This document shows positions 8,137-16,195 of a DNA stretch of 54,944 nucleotides, piece by piece. Numbering within the stretch: position 1 is the stretch's first letter; every line of letters starts with the position of its first letter. Position numbers and translations under genes: made by a program. The notes under the pieces were generated by a model. It was not told the origin of the DNA. It saw only the letters and a program-made list of their open reading frames with translations, and searched no databases. The stretch is from Gammaproteobacteria bacterium BRH_c0 (lineage in GTDB: Bacteria > Pseudomonadota > Gammaproteobacteria > Pseudomonadales > Porticoccaceae): NCBI GenBank assembly GCA_000961645.1, contig LADM01000014.1, positions 1-54,944 of the forward strand. The letters run 5' to 3'.

Positions 8137-9681
8137 CTAGATGGCCAGCTTGGGGTGATAGTCCATCCAGGGTTGAATCACGGAAAATGCCTGGGCTGCC
8201 CGCATCACTTTCACATCGGCAAACCGCGGGCCAATGATCTGCAGGCCGATGGGCATGCCATCGACAAAACCGCAGGGTACCGAGGCAGCGGGAAGGCCGA
8301 GAATGTTGGCGATGTAGGTGTAGCAAGTGCTGATGTGGTTGGCGTAAAAGGGATCGGTGTAGGGTTGATCCCATTCACCAGCGGGGACTTCGGGGGCAAT
8401 GATGCCGAGGGTGGGTGTGCAGATCAGGTCGTATTTCGCAAAGATATTGTCTGCCCAGCGCAAGACGTCAGTGCGATTTTCGAGAAATGTGATCTCTTGT
8501 TGTTTGGTAATCTTATTGCTCCCCAGCTTGGAAAGTAGTTCTTTAAGGGGTGGCGTCAAGATCTCTCGCTCCTCAGGCGTGTAAGCCATCAGTTTCTCAC
8601 CGACACGGTTTGAAATTTGCGCAATCTGCATAAAAACGCTCCAGGCCTTTTCGTCTGGAAAGACCATGCTTGGCGCATCGACTGTCGCACCGGCGTCTGT
8701 AAAACGCGAGGCGGATTTTTCAATGGCATCGACCACGCGGGCGTCGATGATGGGTATTACACCAAAATCGCGGCTCCAGGCAATGTTGTAACCTGCGATA
8801 CCCTTATCCAGTTCGCCGAGAAAATCCGGCGCCGGTTGTTCAATGGAACTGGGGTCCATGGGATGGTATCCCGACATCACCTGAATCATCGTGGCCGCAT
8901 CTTTGACATGCAGGGTCACAGGGCCAGATGAAGTGGTGTTGATGCTGACAGGAAGTCTCATCGGTATCCGGCCTGCGCTGGGTTGGAGGCCAAATACACC
9001 GTTGTAGCACGACGGTATCCGCGTCGAGCCGCCGCCATCGCTGCCCACGCCCATGGCGGAGATACCCGCAGCCGTTGCGGCACCGGAACCGCCACTGGAT
9101 GCGCCGGAGATACGCTTGATATTCCAGGGATTAAACGTTTCCCCCGCCACGGAATTCTTGGTGCGGGGAAATTTGCCAAATTCGGGTGAATTGGTTTTTC
9201 CGATAATGATCGCCCCGGCAGCACGCAGCCGTTCTACCTGTACCTCGTCCCTGTCGGGAATATAATTTTTGAAAATCTCCGAGCCGTGGGTGGTGCGCAG
9301 GCCTTTGGTGTCGATCAAATCCTTAATGTGTATTGGCAGCCCATGCAGTGGCCCCAGGGTTTTGCCTTGCATCACCATGGCTTCGGCCATTTTGGCCTGC
9401 GCCATTGCGCCTTCTGCGTCGACGGTAATGTAGGAATTTATGGCTGGGTCAATCCTGTCAATTCGTTCAAGAAAGTAGCTTGTTAACTCTACCGGCGACA
9501 GGGATTTATTGGCGATTAATTCGCGAAGTTTCCAGCCCGGTGTCCAGGCAAGTTCTGAGGACTTGGTCTGTTTGAAGGAGGCTGCCATAAGATTTGGAAC
9601 CTGCGTGGCAAGGAGTGCAGCAGAGCCTGCTTTGAGCAGGTTTCTGCGGGTGATATCGATGTTGTTATCTTCTTCTTTCAT
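8137..9681 (-). CDS. Tat-exported amidase (amidase signature family)
   Basis: A 514-residue amidase-signature enzyme hydrolysing a C-N amide bond. The N-terminus has a twin-arginine signal ([18 protein letters not shown]12-R13). The Ser-cisSer-Lys triad is readable as K120 (HIKDLID), S195 in GASSGGSG and S219 in GSDGGGSTR. The C-terminus PCGFVDGMPIGLQIIGPRF is typical of the family. The first ~34 residues and about 150 bases of the upstream region are nearly copied at the esterase gene 10030-11688, an unrelated enzyme. Start ATG at 9679-9681 with GGAGAGAACC upstream. It probably acts in the periplasm on a conjugated substrate (inference). Confidence 0.9.
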   Translation of the reverse strand: MKEEDNNIDITRRNLLKAGSAALLATQVPNLMAASFKQTKSSELAWTPGWKLRELIANKSLSPVELTSYFLERIDRIDPAINSYITVDAEGAMAQAKMAEAMVMQGKTLGPLHGLPIHIKDLIDTKGLRTTHGSEIFKNYIPDRDEVQVERLRAAGAIIIGKTNSPEFGKFPRTKNSVAGETFNPWNIKRISGASSGGSGAATAAGISAMGVGSDGGGSTRIPSCYNGVFGLQPSAGRIPMRLPVSINTTSSGPVTLHVKDAATMIQVMSGYHPMDPSSIEQPAPDFLGELDKGIAGYNIAWSRDFGVIPIIDARVVDAIEKSASRFTDAGATVDAPSMVFPDEKAWSVFMQIAQISNRVGEKLMAYTPEEREILTPPLKELLSKLGSNKITKQQEITFLENRTDVLRWADNIFAKYDLICTPTLGIIAPEVPAGEWDQPYTDPFYANHISTCYTYIANILGLPAASVPCGFVDGMPIGLQIIGPRFADVKVMRAAQAFSVIQPWMDYHPKLAI

Positions 9682-10029
9682 GCGGGGTTCTCTCCGGAAA
9701 TTGAAATGTCGTGGTGGGCGACGATCTTCAGGTATTTATCGAATCTAATGTTGCTGGCCGGGGATAGTCGGCGGCCCGCGATAACAGCTGATACACCATA
9801 TGCACTCGCCGATTCAGCGACAAGGCGAATCGAATAAGCCCTGACTTATGTGAATGGGAAAATGTGAATGGGCAAATCTGAATCGACAAATGTAAATGCG
9901 CAAAAGCTTCGCCCAAAGGCGCTGACGCAGTTAACGCAACTGCGCCAGGGAGGCCGTTGAAACCTGCCGTATTGAACCTGACCTGAAAAGCTGGCAACAG
10001 GGCTCTGAACCCTGCTGTGTACCCAAAGT
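9682..10029. other. 348-base upstream region of the amidase gene
   Basis: Non-coding. The part from about 9780 to 9970 is homologous to the region upstream of the esterase gene (about 11768-11920), for example GACAAGGCGAATCGAATAAG in both and GCAGTTAACGCAACT in both. It contains a four-unit 14-bp tandem array. A short GC hairpin near 9996-10016 (CAGGG / CCCTG) may help end esterase transcripts but has no clear U-run. Confidence 0.7.
9849..9904. repeat. 14-bp tandem repeat, four degenerate units
   Basis: Four contiguous 14-base units: TGTGAATGGGAAAA (9849-9862), TGTGAATGGGCAAA (9863-9876), TCTGAATCGACAAA (9877-9890) and TGTAAATGCGCAAA (9891-9904). The homologous place upstream of the esterase (11837-11850) has one unit, TGGGAATGCGCAAG. 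The array sits 168-223 bases upstream of the amidase start, consistent with an iterated regulator-binding site (inference). Confidence 0.8.
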
Positions 10030-11688
10030 CTATGCCAATGCTTTTAACAGAGACCCAACCGGATCCGGTACCGCCAATGGCCCGCTGTCAAATACCATCG
10101 TCATTTTCTTGTCTGGCTCAAATGCCGGCCATGGCAATGTGGGCGTGGAAGGATTGCCTGTTTTTGCAAAGGCAACCCATGCCCCGGCCATGGCTGCGGC
10201 CAGTGCGCGGGCGTCAGGCGAGTCGCCAGTGGCCTGGTCGCACCGCTGGGTGTTATCAAAGCAGAAGGCGATTTCCGAGGTGTGGTACGCACCCGGACGA
10301 CCATCCAGTATCGGCGTCTGCCAGGTAAACCAGAAATTGTAGACTGGAGCACCACCCTGTTTATGCTTCAATCGCGCCTGCTCCAGCGCCTGTTCTCGCC
10401 AGGTCGCGCCCCCCACGATAAACACCAGGTCGCCAGGTGATACATGGGGGAAGTGTTCGCGCGCGGCAGCGGCGATAGCCTGCGCCTTGTCGCCATAGAT
10501 CTTGGCCAGCATCGGTACGACTTGGTCTTCGGTTATCGGCAGGGCACCAAACTTGAATTCATCTCGTGTGCTGCCGACGATCAAGGGTACATCCCGGGAG
10601 ACGTCAGGCGCCTTGTCCTTCCAGGGCCGCGCTGGCAAAACCGTCCCGTCAATAACCGGTCCGAATGCAATCCTCGGCAGCCGCAGAGGCCCGCCGGGGC
10701 TCGGGAAACCCGGCTTGGCATCCGGGAGCTTATTGGACACGGCATCAGCGGCTGCCATCAGACGCTCGGGGGGCAATTGACGCAGCTCTGACAGGCTGGG
10801 CTTGCCGAGTTCGTTCATGATGGCATCGGTATACAGGTGTGCGTCGCTTTGCCTGATCCACATAGGCATCGACCCGCTTTGAACAATCGCTCGCTGAAAC
10901 AGTCCTTCTGCAGCGGGCATCGCCATCAAGGTGGAAACCTTTACGCCGCCACCCGACTCGCCAAAAATCGTCACGTTTGATGGATCGCCGCCAAAGCGCG
11001 CGATATTGTCCCGCACCCATTGCAGGGCCAGCACCAGGTCGAGCATGCCGAGGTTGCCGGATTGTGCGAAATCGGCGCCGCCGTATTCGGAAAGATCGAG
11101 GAAGCCCAGCACACCAAGCCGATGGTTAAATGACACGAGTACAACGCCGCGCCGCGCCAGGTTTTCTCCGTCGAACGAGGGTAAATGATGAGATGAACCA
11201 CTGGTGACGCCGCCGCCATGCAACCAGATCATCACGGGACGATTGCCCGAGAGTCCCGTTGTCCAGACATTGGCCCGCAGCATGTCCTCACCCTGATGGC
11301 CTTCATCCCGATCCTGGAGAAAATCCATTTCGTCGCCCACGAACCCCGTCCTCTGGGGGCTGACCGGGCCAAAAGACAATGTGGTGCGCACGCCAGTCCA
11401 CGGCTCTGGCGGTCGGGCGGGCAGGAATCTGGCTTCGCCGCCTGTAGCGGCGCCGTAGGGGATGCCCTTGAATATGTGCACTTCGCCGCGGCGAAAACCA
11501 CGAATCTTGCCGGCAGTTGTCTCGACGATTTGGTCCGGCGGTGTTGAAACCGTACCCCTGCGATCATCTTTCGGCATCGCCTGGGGCGCCGCCATCAGGT
11601 TGGGTATCTGAGTGGTGAGTAGTACGCCAGAGCCTGCCTTGAGCAGGTTTCTACGGCTGATAATGATGTTGTTATCTTGTTCTTTCAT
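10030..11688 (-). CDS. Tat-exported type-B carboxylesterase
   Basis: A 552-residue alpha/beta-hydrolase of the carboxylesterase type-B family. The start is placed at the ATG at 11686-11688 because it gives a twin-arginine leader ([18 protein letters not shown]12-R13) almost identical to that of the neighbouring amidase; 41 upstream in-frame codons are non-coding. The oxyanion motif HGGG is at 157-160 and the nucleophile S245 is in GESGGG. A C-terminal YHTSEIAF segment fits the catalytic-histidine region. It would cleave carboxylic esters outside the cytoplasm. Shared leader and shared upstream DNA suggest joint control with the amidase. The ester substrate is unknown. Confidence 0.9.
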   Translation of the reverse strand: MKEQDNNIIISRRNLLKAGSGVLLTTQIPNLMAAPQAMPKDDRRGTVSTPPDQIVETTAGKIRGFRRGEVHIFKGIPYGAATGGEARFLPARPPEPWTGVRTTLSFGPVSPQRTGFVGDEMDFLQDRDEGHQGEDMLRANVWTTGLSGNRPVMIWLHGGGVTSGSSHHLPSFDGENLARRGVVLVSFNHRLGVLGFLDLSEYGGADFAQSGNLGMLDLVLALQWVRDNIARFGGDPSNVTIFGESGGGVKVSTLMAMPAAEGLFQRAIVQSGSMPMWIRQSDAHLYTDAIMNELGKPSLSELRQLPPERLMAAADAVSNKLPDAKPGFPSPGGPLRLPRIAFGPVIDGTVLPARPWKDKAPDVSRDVPLIVGSTRDEFKFGALPITEDQVVPMLAKIYGDKAQAIAAAAREHFPHVSPGDLVFIVGGATWREQALEQARLKHKQGGAPVYNFWFTWQTPILDGRPGAYHTSEIAFCFDNTQRCDQATGDSPDARALAAAMAGAWVAFAKTGNPSTPTLPWPAFEPDKKMTMVFDSGPLAVPDPVGSLLKALA

Positions 11689-12096
11689 GCTGGGTTCTCT
11701 GCAGAGGTTGAAACCTGGTGGCGACCGAAAGTCATTGGGTTGTTGTCGATGGCTGCTGGCAGCCCCTGACAACACCCAATGCACGATATTGACTCGCTGA
11801 TTTGCCGACAAGGCGAATCGAATAAGCCGTGACTTATGGGAATGCGCAAGTGCTTAGCCCAAAAGCACCCATGCAGTTAACGCAACTGGGTCAGACGTGC
11901 TGTTGAAACTTGAGGTATCGGGATGCACCGTTAAAAAAGAGGGGCAGCGGCAGCGGGGTATTGGGTATGCAGAAAGCGCAAAACCACCTGGATGATGGAT
12001 TTGACCTTGGCTGTCTTGTGAAGACGGCTGGCTAATCAGTGGTTCTGGTGCGTTGCAGAGGGGCCGACTGGTGCCGCCGGGTCAGTGATGCAGCAG
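11689..12096. other. 408-base region upstream of the esterase gene
   Basis: Non-coding. The half next to the esterase (to about 11920) is the second copy of the duplicated promoter region described at 9682-10029, with one 14-bp unit at 11837-11850. I see no further structure in 11921-12096, which follows the stop of the ArsR-MarR regulator gene. Confidence 0.65.
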
Positions 12097-12960
12097 CTAC
12101 TCAGCTTGTTGCAGGGTTTCTTGCAGGCCGTGAAGCAGTGGTCGCAGCAGTGACTCGAGCTGCTTGAGATCCTGCGTCGACATTCTGTACAGGGCCGAGA
12201 ACTCGTGCTCCTTTTCATGCTGGCGAATGGTGTGCAGGGTATCCAGCCCCTTTTGGGTGATGGATATAAGATTGAGGGCTTTCCCTTCGGCACTGGCACT
12301 CAGTTTTACAAACCCCAGTTGCTCAAGCCGGTTGAGATGGAGGGCCGTTGTGGTCAGTGGCAACAGACTTCCCGACGCAAGCTGGGCGAGGGTGGCCTCC
12401 TTGAGTTGCAGACGATAGAGGATGTTGAGCAGGTGTCGTTCCGGAAAGCTGATGCCATAAGGGGCGCAGGCTCGCTCAGTCAATAACTTCATGTGCTGCA
12501 CGGCGAGGAACATCCGCACCACCACGCCCATCGCAAGCGGGTCGTAATCCGCGCCAATGGCGGCCCACTGGGCCATGACGCTATCGACGGGGTCCTTGCC
12601 TTCCTCGAGGAGCAGGCTGCCCTGGCTCTCTTCGGTGTTGTTGAGCACGTCCTCCCGCAGGGCGCCGAATTGAACGGACAGCCAGTCGAGGGCAACCGGG
12701 TTGACGCCGTAGATGTGGTAGCGACCCTGAGGCGTTTTGGTGACCAGGCCTGCTTCCAGCATGGTTTTCAGGTGCTGCGAAACCGCAGGCTGGGATATGG
12801 GCAGGTCAGCGGCCAGTACCTTCACCGGTTGTGGCTGCTCCAGCAACAGGTTGAAGATGGCGCGCCGGGTGGCGTCCGCCAGGGCGCCCAGTAATCTCTG
12901 GCCATCCAGGAACTCGGTGTGAGTGTCAGGGGAGGCATCGTGTCTGTCATGTCTGAGCAT
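12097..12960 (-). CDS. ArsR-MarR fusion transcriptional regulator
   Basis: A 287-residue protein with two winged-helix domains in one chain. Residues ~18-95 form an ArsR-type domain (LLGALADATRRAIFNLLLEQ ... PISQPAVSQHLKTMLEAGLV) without an obvious ArsR cysteine metal site. Residues ~140-285 form a MarR-type domain (LLTERACAPYGISFPERHLLNILYRL ... PLTTTALHLNRLEQLGFV, wing KLSASAEGKALNLISITQKG). Either family alone is usually about 100-160 residues. It lies upstream of the esterase and amidase genes on the same strand, so their shared promoter region is a natural target (inference). No clear Shine-Dalgarno precedes the ATG. Confidence 0.82.
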   Translation of the reverse strand: MLRHDRHDASPDTHTEFLDGQRLLGALADATRRAIFNLLLEQPQPVKVLAADLPISQPAVSQHLKTMLEAGLVTKTPQGRYHIYGVNPVALDWLSVQFGALREDVLNNTEESQGSLLLEEGKDPVDSVMAQWAAIGADYDPLAMGVVVRMFLAVQHMKLLTERACAPYGISFPERHLLNILYRLQLKEATLAQLASGSLLPLTTTALHLNRLEQLGFVKLSASAEGKALNLISITQKGLDTLHTIRQHEKEHEFSALYRMSTQDLKQLESLLRPLLHGLQETLQQAE

Positions 12961-13013
12961 GCTGGCGTGTCGTGTCGGTAGTGAATTATTAAGTGTTTAT
13001 ATTATTGATGCGG

Positions 13014-13144
13014 TACGTTTTATTCGAGAGTGCGTTCGTGCTGAGCTTGAGAGTCCGTTCGTGCTGAGCCTGTCGAAGCACCGGCAATGCCTTCGACAGG
13101 CTCAGGCCGAACGGTATTCACGTTTATTTCGTGCCGGATCAATA
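13014..13144. repeat. dispersed palindromic repeat element, copy 2 (short form)
   Basis: It has the same left end (TACGTTTTA-TTCGAGAG) and right end (ATTCACGTTTATTTCGTGCC then GGATCAATA) as copy 1 at 5062-5267, with one TTCGTGCTGAGC / CTTCGACAGGCTCAGGCCGA inverted pair inside. It lies between the regulator gene and the end of the SDR gene. Confidence 0.85.
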
Positions 13145-13149
13145 GGCGA

Positions 13150-13881
13150 CTATATACCCGTGACCATATAGCCGCCATCCACCGGCAGAATCACGCCGTT
13201 GATAAAACTGGCAGCCGGTGACACCAGAAACACGATGGCGGCGGCGATCTCTTCCGGTTTGCCCCAGCGCCCCATGGGCGAGCGCGCCAGGACCCGGGCG
13301 CGGTATTCTTCGTCTCCCCGCAGGCCGGTGGTCATGGGGGTTTCGATCCAGCCTGGCGCCACGGCGGTGGTGCGAATCCCCTCCTTGCTCCAGCCCACCG
13401 CCAGGGATTTGGTGAACTGGGCGACAGCCCCCTTGCTGGCCGCATAGGCGGGGCCGGTGCCACTGCCGAAAAAGCTCATCACCGATGCCAGGTTGACAAT
13501 AGCGCCGCCCTGTCTGGCCAGCAGTGGTTTGGCTTCATAACAGCAGCGCATGGTGCCGTGGAGGTTGATATCCACGGTTTTCATAAAGCCTTCTTCACTG
13601 AAATCATCGCCGCTACGGCCCACCCCGGCACAGTTGACCAGGATATCCAGGCGCTCGGGCAGGGCGAAAAAAGCTTTTACCTGGTCGCTGTCAGCTACAT
13701 CCAGTTTGACCAGGGCGATATCCGCCATGGCCTTGTCCTCGAGTCCGGCGAGCATTTCTGCATCGCTCAGGCCTGTGGCGGTCACCCGGCAACCGGCATC
13801 GCGCAGGGCAATGGCGGTGGCGCGGCCAATGCCGCTGGCGCCGCCAGTGACGACTGCATGGAGACCTTCAAGATCTTTCAT
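13150..13881 (-). CDS. short-chain dehydrogenase/reductase (SDR)
   Basis: A 243-residue classical SDR oxidising or reducing an alcohol/ketone with NAD(P). The cofactor motif is TGGASGIG near residue 13, then NCAGVG, and the active site has Ser 13 residues before Tyr in YAASK, followed by the PGWIETP loop. The start is placed at the ATG ending at 13881, which has GGGAG seven bases upstream. The GTG at 13920 would add 13 non-SDR residues and overlap the previous gene. It follows the SDR at 13917-14588 by 35 bases and is probably cotranscribed with it. Substrate unknown. Confidence 0.9.
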   Translation of the reverse strand: MKDLEGLHAVVTGGASGIGRATAIALRDAGCRVTATGLSDAEMLAGLEDKAMADIALVKLDVADSDQVKAFFALPERLDILVNCAGVGRSGDDFSEEGFMKTVDINLHGTMRCCYEAKPLLARQGGAIVNLASVMSFFGSGTGPAYAASKGAVAQFTKSLAVGWSKEGIRTTAVAPGWIETPMTTGLRGDEEYRARVLARSPMGRWGKPEEIAAAIVFLVSPAASFINGVILPVDGGYMVTGI

Positions 13882-13916
13882 ATCGCGTCTCCCATTTCCC
13901 GTTAAGCCATCTCCCG

Positions 13917-14588
13917 TCACGAAAGCCCCCGCACCGGCACCAGCGCGCCATGAATGGCGCGAGCTGCGTCAGAGACGAGAAAGCAAATCACATTGGCCAG
14001 ATCCTGTGGCGCCACCCACTGGGACGGGTCGGCATCGGGCATATCCTTGCGGTTGGCGGGGGTGTCGATAATGCTGGGCAGCACGGCGTTGACGTTGATG
14101 CCCTTGCTGCGCAATTCGGCGGAGAGGCTTTCGGTCAGGCGCATCACCACGCTTTTTGCCGAGCAGTAGGCCCCCAGGTTGGCCTGACCCTGGAGAGCGC
14201 CGAGGGCACCGACATTGACGATGGCGCCACGGCCCTGGGCCAGCATCACCGGCACCACAGCGGCGACCATGCTGCGCAGGGTTGCCACATTGAGGCGGAA
14301 CATGGCGTCCCAGCCCGGGTCTGCCAGATCGTGGGAGGCGCCCATGTGAAACCCCCCGGCGAGATTGAAGAGGCCGTCAATGCGCCCCATTTTCGCCACC
14401 TGGCTGGCAGTGGTATCGGCATCGGTTAGATCGAAAGCAAACTTTTCCGTGTCGGGGGCAAAATCATCGGGGAAGGCCAGATCCACCAGAATTGGCGTGG
14501 CGCCCTGTTGTTGAGCGATGGTGGTGACAATTTTACCCAGGCCGCCAGCGGCGCCGGTGATGACGATACGTTTGCCGGAAAGACTCAT
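13917..14588 (-). CDS. SDR-family protein lacking the catalytic serine
   Basis: A 223-residue SDR-fold protein. The nucleotide-binding motif TGAAGGLG and the NLAGG strand are present, and YCSAK supplies the Tyr and Lys. The place of the catalytic Ser, 13 residues before Tyr, reads VNVGALGAL, with no Ser within several residues. Some SDR subfamilies have this VGA-type motif, so it may still be an enzyme, but classical chemistry is doubtful. It is the first gene of the minus-strand SDR pair, divergent from the P450 gene. A 23-bp palindrome of the shared family lies in the intergenic region at 14655-14677. Confidence 0.85.
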   Translation of the reverse strand: MSLSGKRIVITGAAGGLGKIVTTIAQQQGATPILVDLAFPDDFAPDTEKFAFDLTDADTTASQVAKMGRIDGLFNLAGGFHMGASHDLADPGWDAMFRLNVATLRSMVAAVVPVMLAQGRGAIVNVGALGALQGQANLGAYCSAKSVVMRLTESLSAELRSKGINVNAVLPSIIDTPANRKDMPDADPSQWVAPQDLANVICFLVSDAARAIHGALVPVRGLS

Positions 14589-14654
14589 GGTTAACTCCTG
14601 CTGTTATGATTTCAATGTGCGCGCCCCATCGCGGGACGCGGGATAGTCAGGCAA

Positions 14655-14677
14655 ATAGCTGATAAAGTGTCAGCGAT
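14655..14677. promoter_or_regulatory. 23-bp palindromic operator candidate (site 1)
   Basis: Arms ATAGCTGATA and TGTCAGCGAT separated by AAG. It matches the pattern ATARCTGACA-N3-TGTCAGTTAT also seen at 18580, 51686 and 51774. It lies between the divergent SDR (start 14588) and P450 (start 14846) genes. Confidence 0.65.
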
Positions 14678-14845
14678 GGTAAGCGGTGCAGGACCGGGGT
14701 TCAAGCCTGTAAACTCAGCTTGCAATCTCTGCCGGGACTGGGGGCAGAAAGCCGCTGCATCAATTGACTGGCATGCCTGTTTAGTACTATGTTGCGGCCA
14801 GCGCCAAGCTCACATAAATGACAATTAAACTGGAGAGTCATCATC

Positions 14846-16060
14846 ATGCTGCAAACTTTTTCCGGCGACCTGCCTGCCCATGTGCCGAAGGAACTGGTCA
14901 TGTCCTTTCCGCTGCGGCTGGGTGCCGAAACCTGGGACAACCCTTTCACCACCCTGATCCCCGAGATGCACAAGGCGCCGCGCGCCTATTATGCGCCGGA
15001 TGCCTGGTCCGGTGTCGCCCCTGCCTGGGTCTTTCGCCGCGCCGATGACCTGACAGAGATTTATCTCGATACCGACAATTTCAGCAGCAAGGACTTTGCT
15101 CCCTTCGCTACCCTGATGGGTGAAAACTGGGGCGTCTTTCCGGTGGAAGCCGACCTGCCCATGCACACCCATTACCGGGCGCTGATGCAGCCGCTGTTTA
15201 CCCCCAAACGTGTGGCGGAAATGAACGACCGGGTGCGCTACCACGCGCGCTACTATATCGACCAGTTCAAGGACGGCCATGGTTGCGAATTTGTCAGCGC
15301 CTTTGCTGCCCGCTTCCCCATTGCCGTGTTCCTTGAGCTGTTTGGATTGCCCATCGACGAGGTTGAACAGTTCCTCGCCTGGGAAGATGACCTGCTGCAC
15401 AACCCGGATATCAGCAGTATTGCCGCAGCCACCGCAGCGGTAAAAAATTACATCATGACGACGGTCGACAATCGTCGCAAGGAGCCGAAAGACGACCTGA
15501 TCAGCGCCCTGACTCATTCAACCGTGGATGGTCGGCCCGCCACCGACGACGAAATTTTCGGGCTCTGTTTCAATCTCTACCTGGGCGGCCTGGATACCCT
15601 GACTACCAATCTCGGCTGGCAGTTCCGCCATCTGGCCACGCACCCCGAGCACCAGCAGTACCTGCGCGACAATCCCGACCAGATTCCCGACGCCGTTGAA
15701 GAACTGCTGCGCGCCTATTCTGCTGTTGCCACTGGCCGCACCTGTATCAAACCGGTGAAGATCGGCGGTGTCCAGCTGATGCCCGGTGACCGGGTGGTGA
15801 TGTCCACCACCCTCGGCAGCACTGATCCTGAAGTGTTCGACAATCCCACCGAAGTGCGCTTTGACCGCAAGCCGCGCCATCTGGCGTTTGGTTCAGGCAT
15901 TCACAACTGCGTCGGTTTGCGCCTCGCCCGCCGCGAGTTGCACGTAGCCATGGAGGAACTGCTCAAGGCGCTGCCACCGTTCCGTCTGGCGCCGGATGCG
16001 AAAATCCTCACCCGTCTGGGCGGGGTGATTGCGATGGATTCGCTGCCGTTGGTGTGGTGA
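14846..16060 (+). CDS. cytochrome P450
   Basis: A 404-residue soluble bacterial P450. The heme-binding motif FGSGIHNCVGLRLARRE places the axial Cys at about 355. The ExxR motif is EELLR (about 286-289). The I-helix reads LGGLDTLTT, replacing the usual AGxET/DT with GLDT. Such P450s hydroxylate unactivated C-H bonds using a ferredoxin and reductase, neither of which is encoded here. GGAG is 10 bases before the ATG. The gene is divergent from the SDR pair and convergent with the fused acyl-CoA dehydrogenase. A terpenoid, steroid or alicyclic acid substrate is plausible but unproven. Confidence 0.93.
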   Translation: MLQTFSGDLPAHVPKELVMSFPLRLGAETWDNPFTTLIPEMHKAPRAYYAPDAWSGVAPAWVFRRADDLTEIYLDTDNFSSKDFAPFATLMGENWGVFPVEADLPMHTHYRALMQPLFTPKRVAEMNDRVRYHARYYIDQFKDGHGCEFVSAFAARFPIAVFLELFGLPIDEVEQFLAWEDDLLHNPDISSIAAATAAVKNYIMTTVDNRRKEPKDDLISALTHSTVDGRPATDDEIFGLCFNLYLGGLDTLTTNLGWQFRHLATHPEHQQYLRDNPDQIPDAVEELLRAYSAVATGRTCIKPVKIGGVQLMPGDRVVMSTTLGSTDPEVFDNPTEVRFDRKPRHLAFGSGIHNCVGLRLARRELHVAMEELLKALPPFRLAPDAKILTRLGGVIAMDSLPLVW

Positions 16061-16071
16061 TTCTTCTTTTG

Positions 16072-16195
16072 GTCTGAAGTCTGAAGTCGGACGTAAAAGC
16101 AGTAAAGCTCACCGGAACGGGAATGCCCCGTTCCGGTCCACCATCAGTAGTAGCAGACCCTGCTTGCCGGACTGTCTTAGCTTCAGACTTCAGAC
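16072..16195. repeat. 124-bp nested inverted repeat between convergent genes
   Basis: A perfect 15-bp inverted pair, GTCTGAAGTCTGAAG at 16072-16086 and CTTCAGACTTCAGAC at 16181-16195, flanks an inner hairpin with 11-bp arms (ACCGGAACGGG at 16111-16121 and CCCGTTCCGGT at 16127-16137). It fills the gap between the P450 stop and the acyl-CoA dehydrogenase stop. It could work as a bidirectional terminator or be a small non-autonomous element. Confidence 0.7.
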
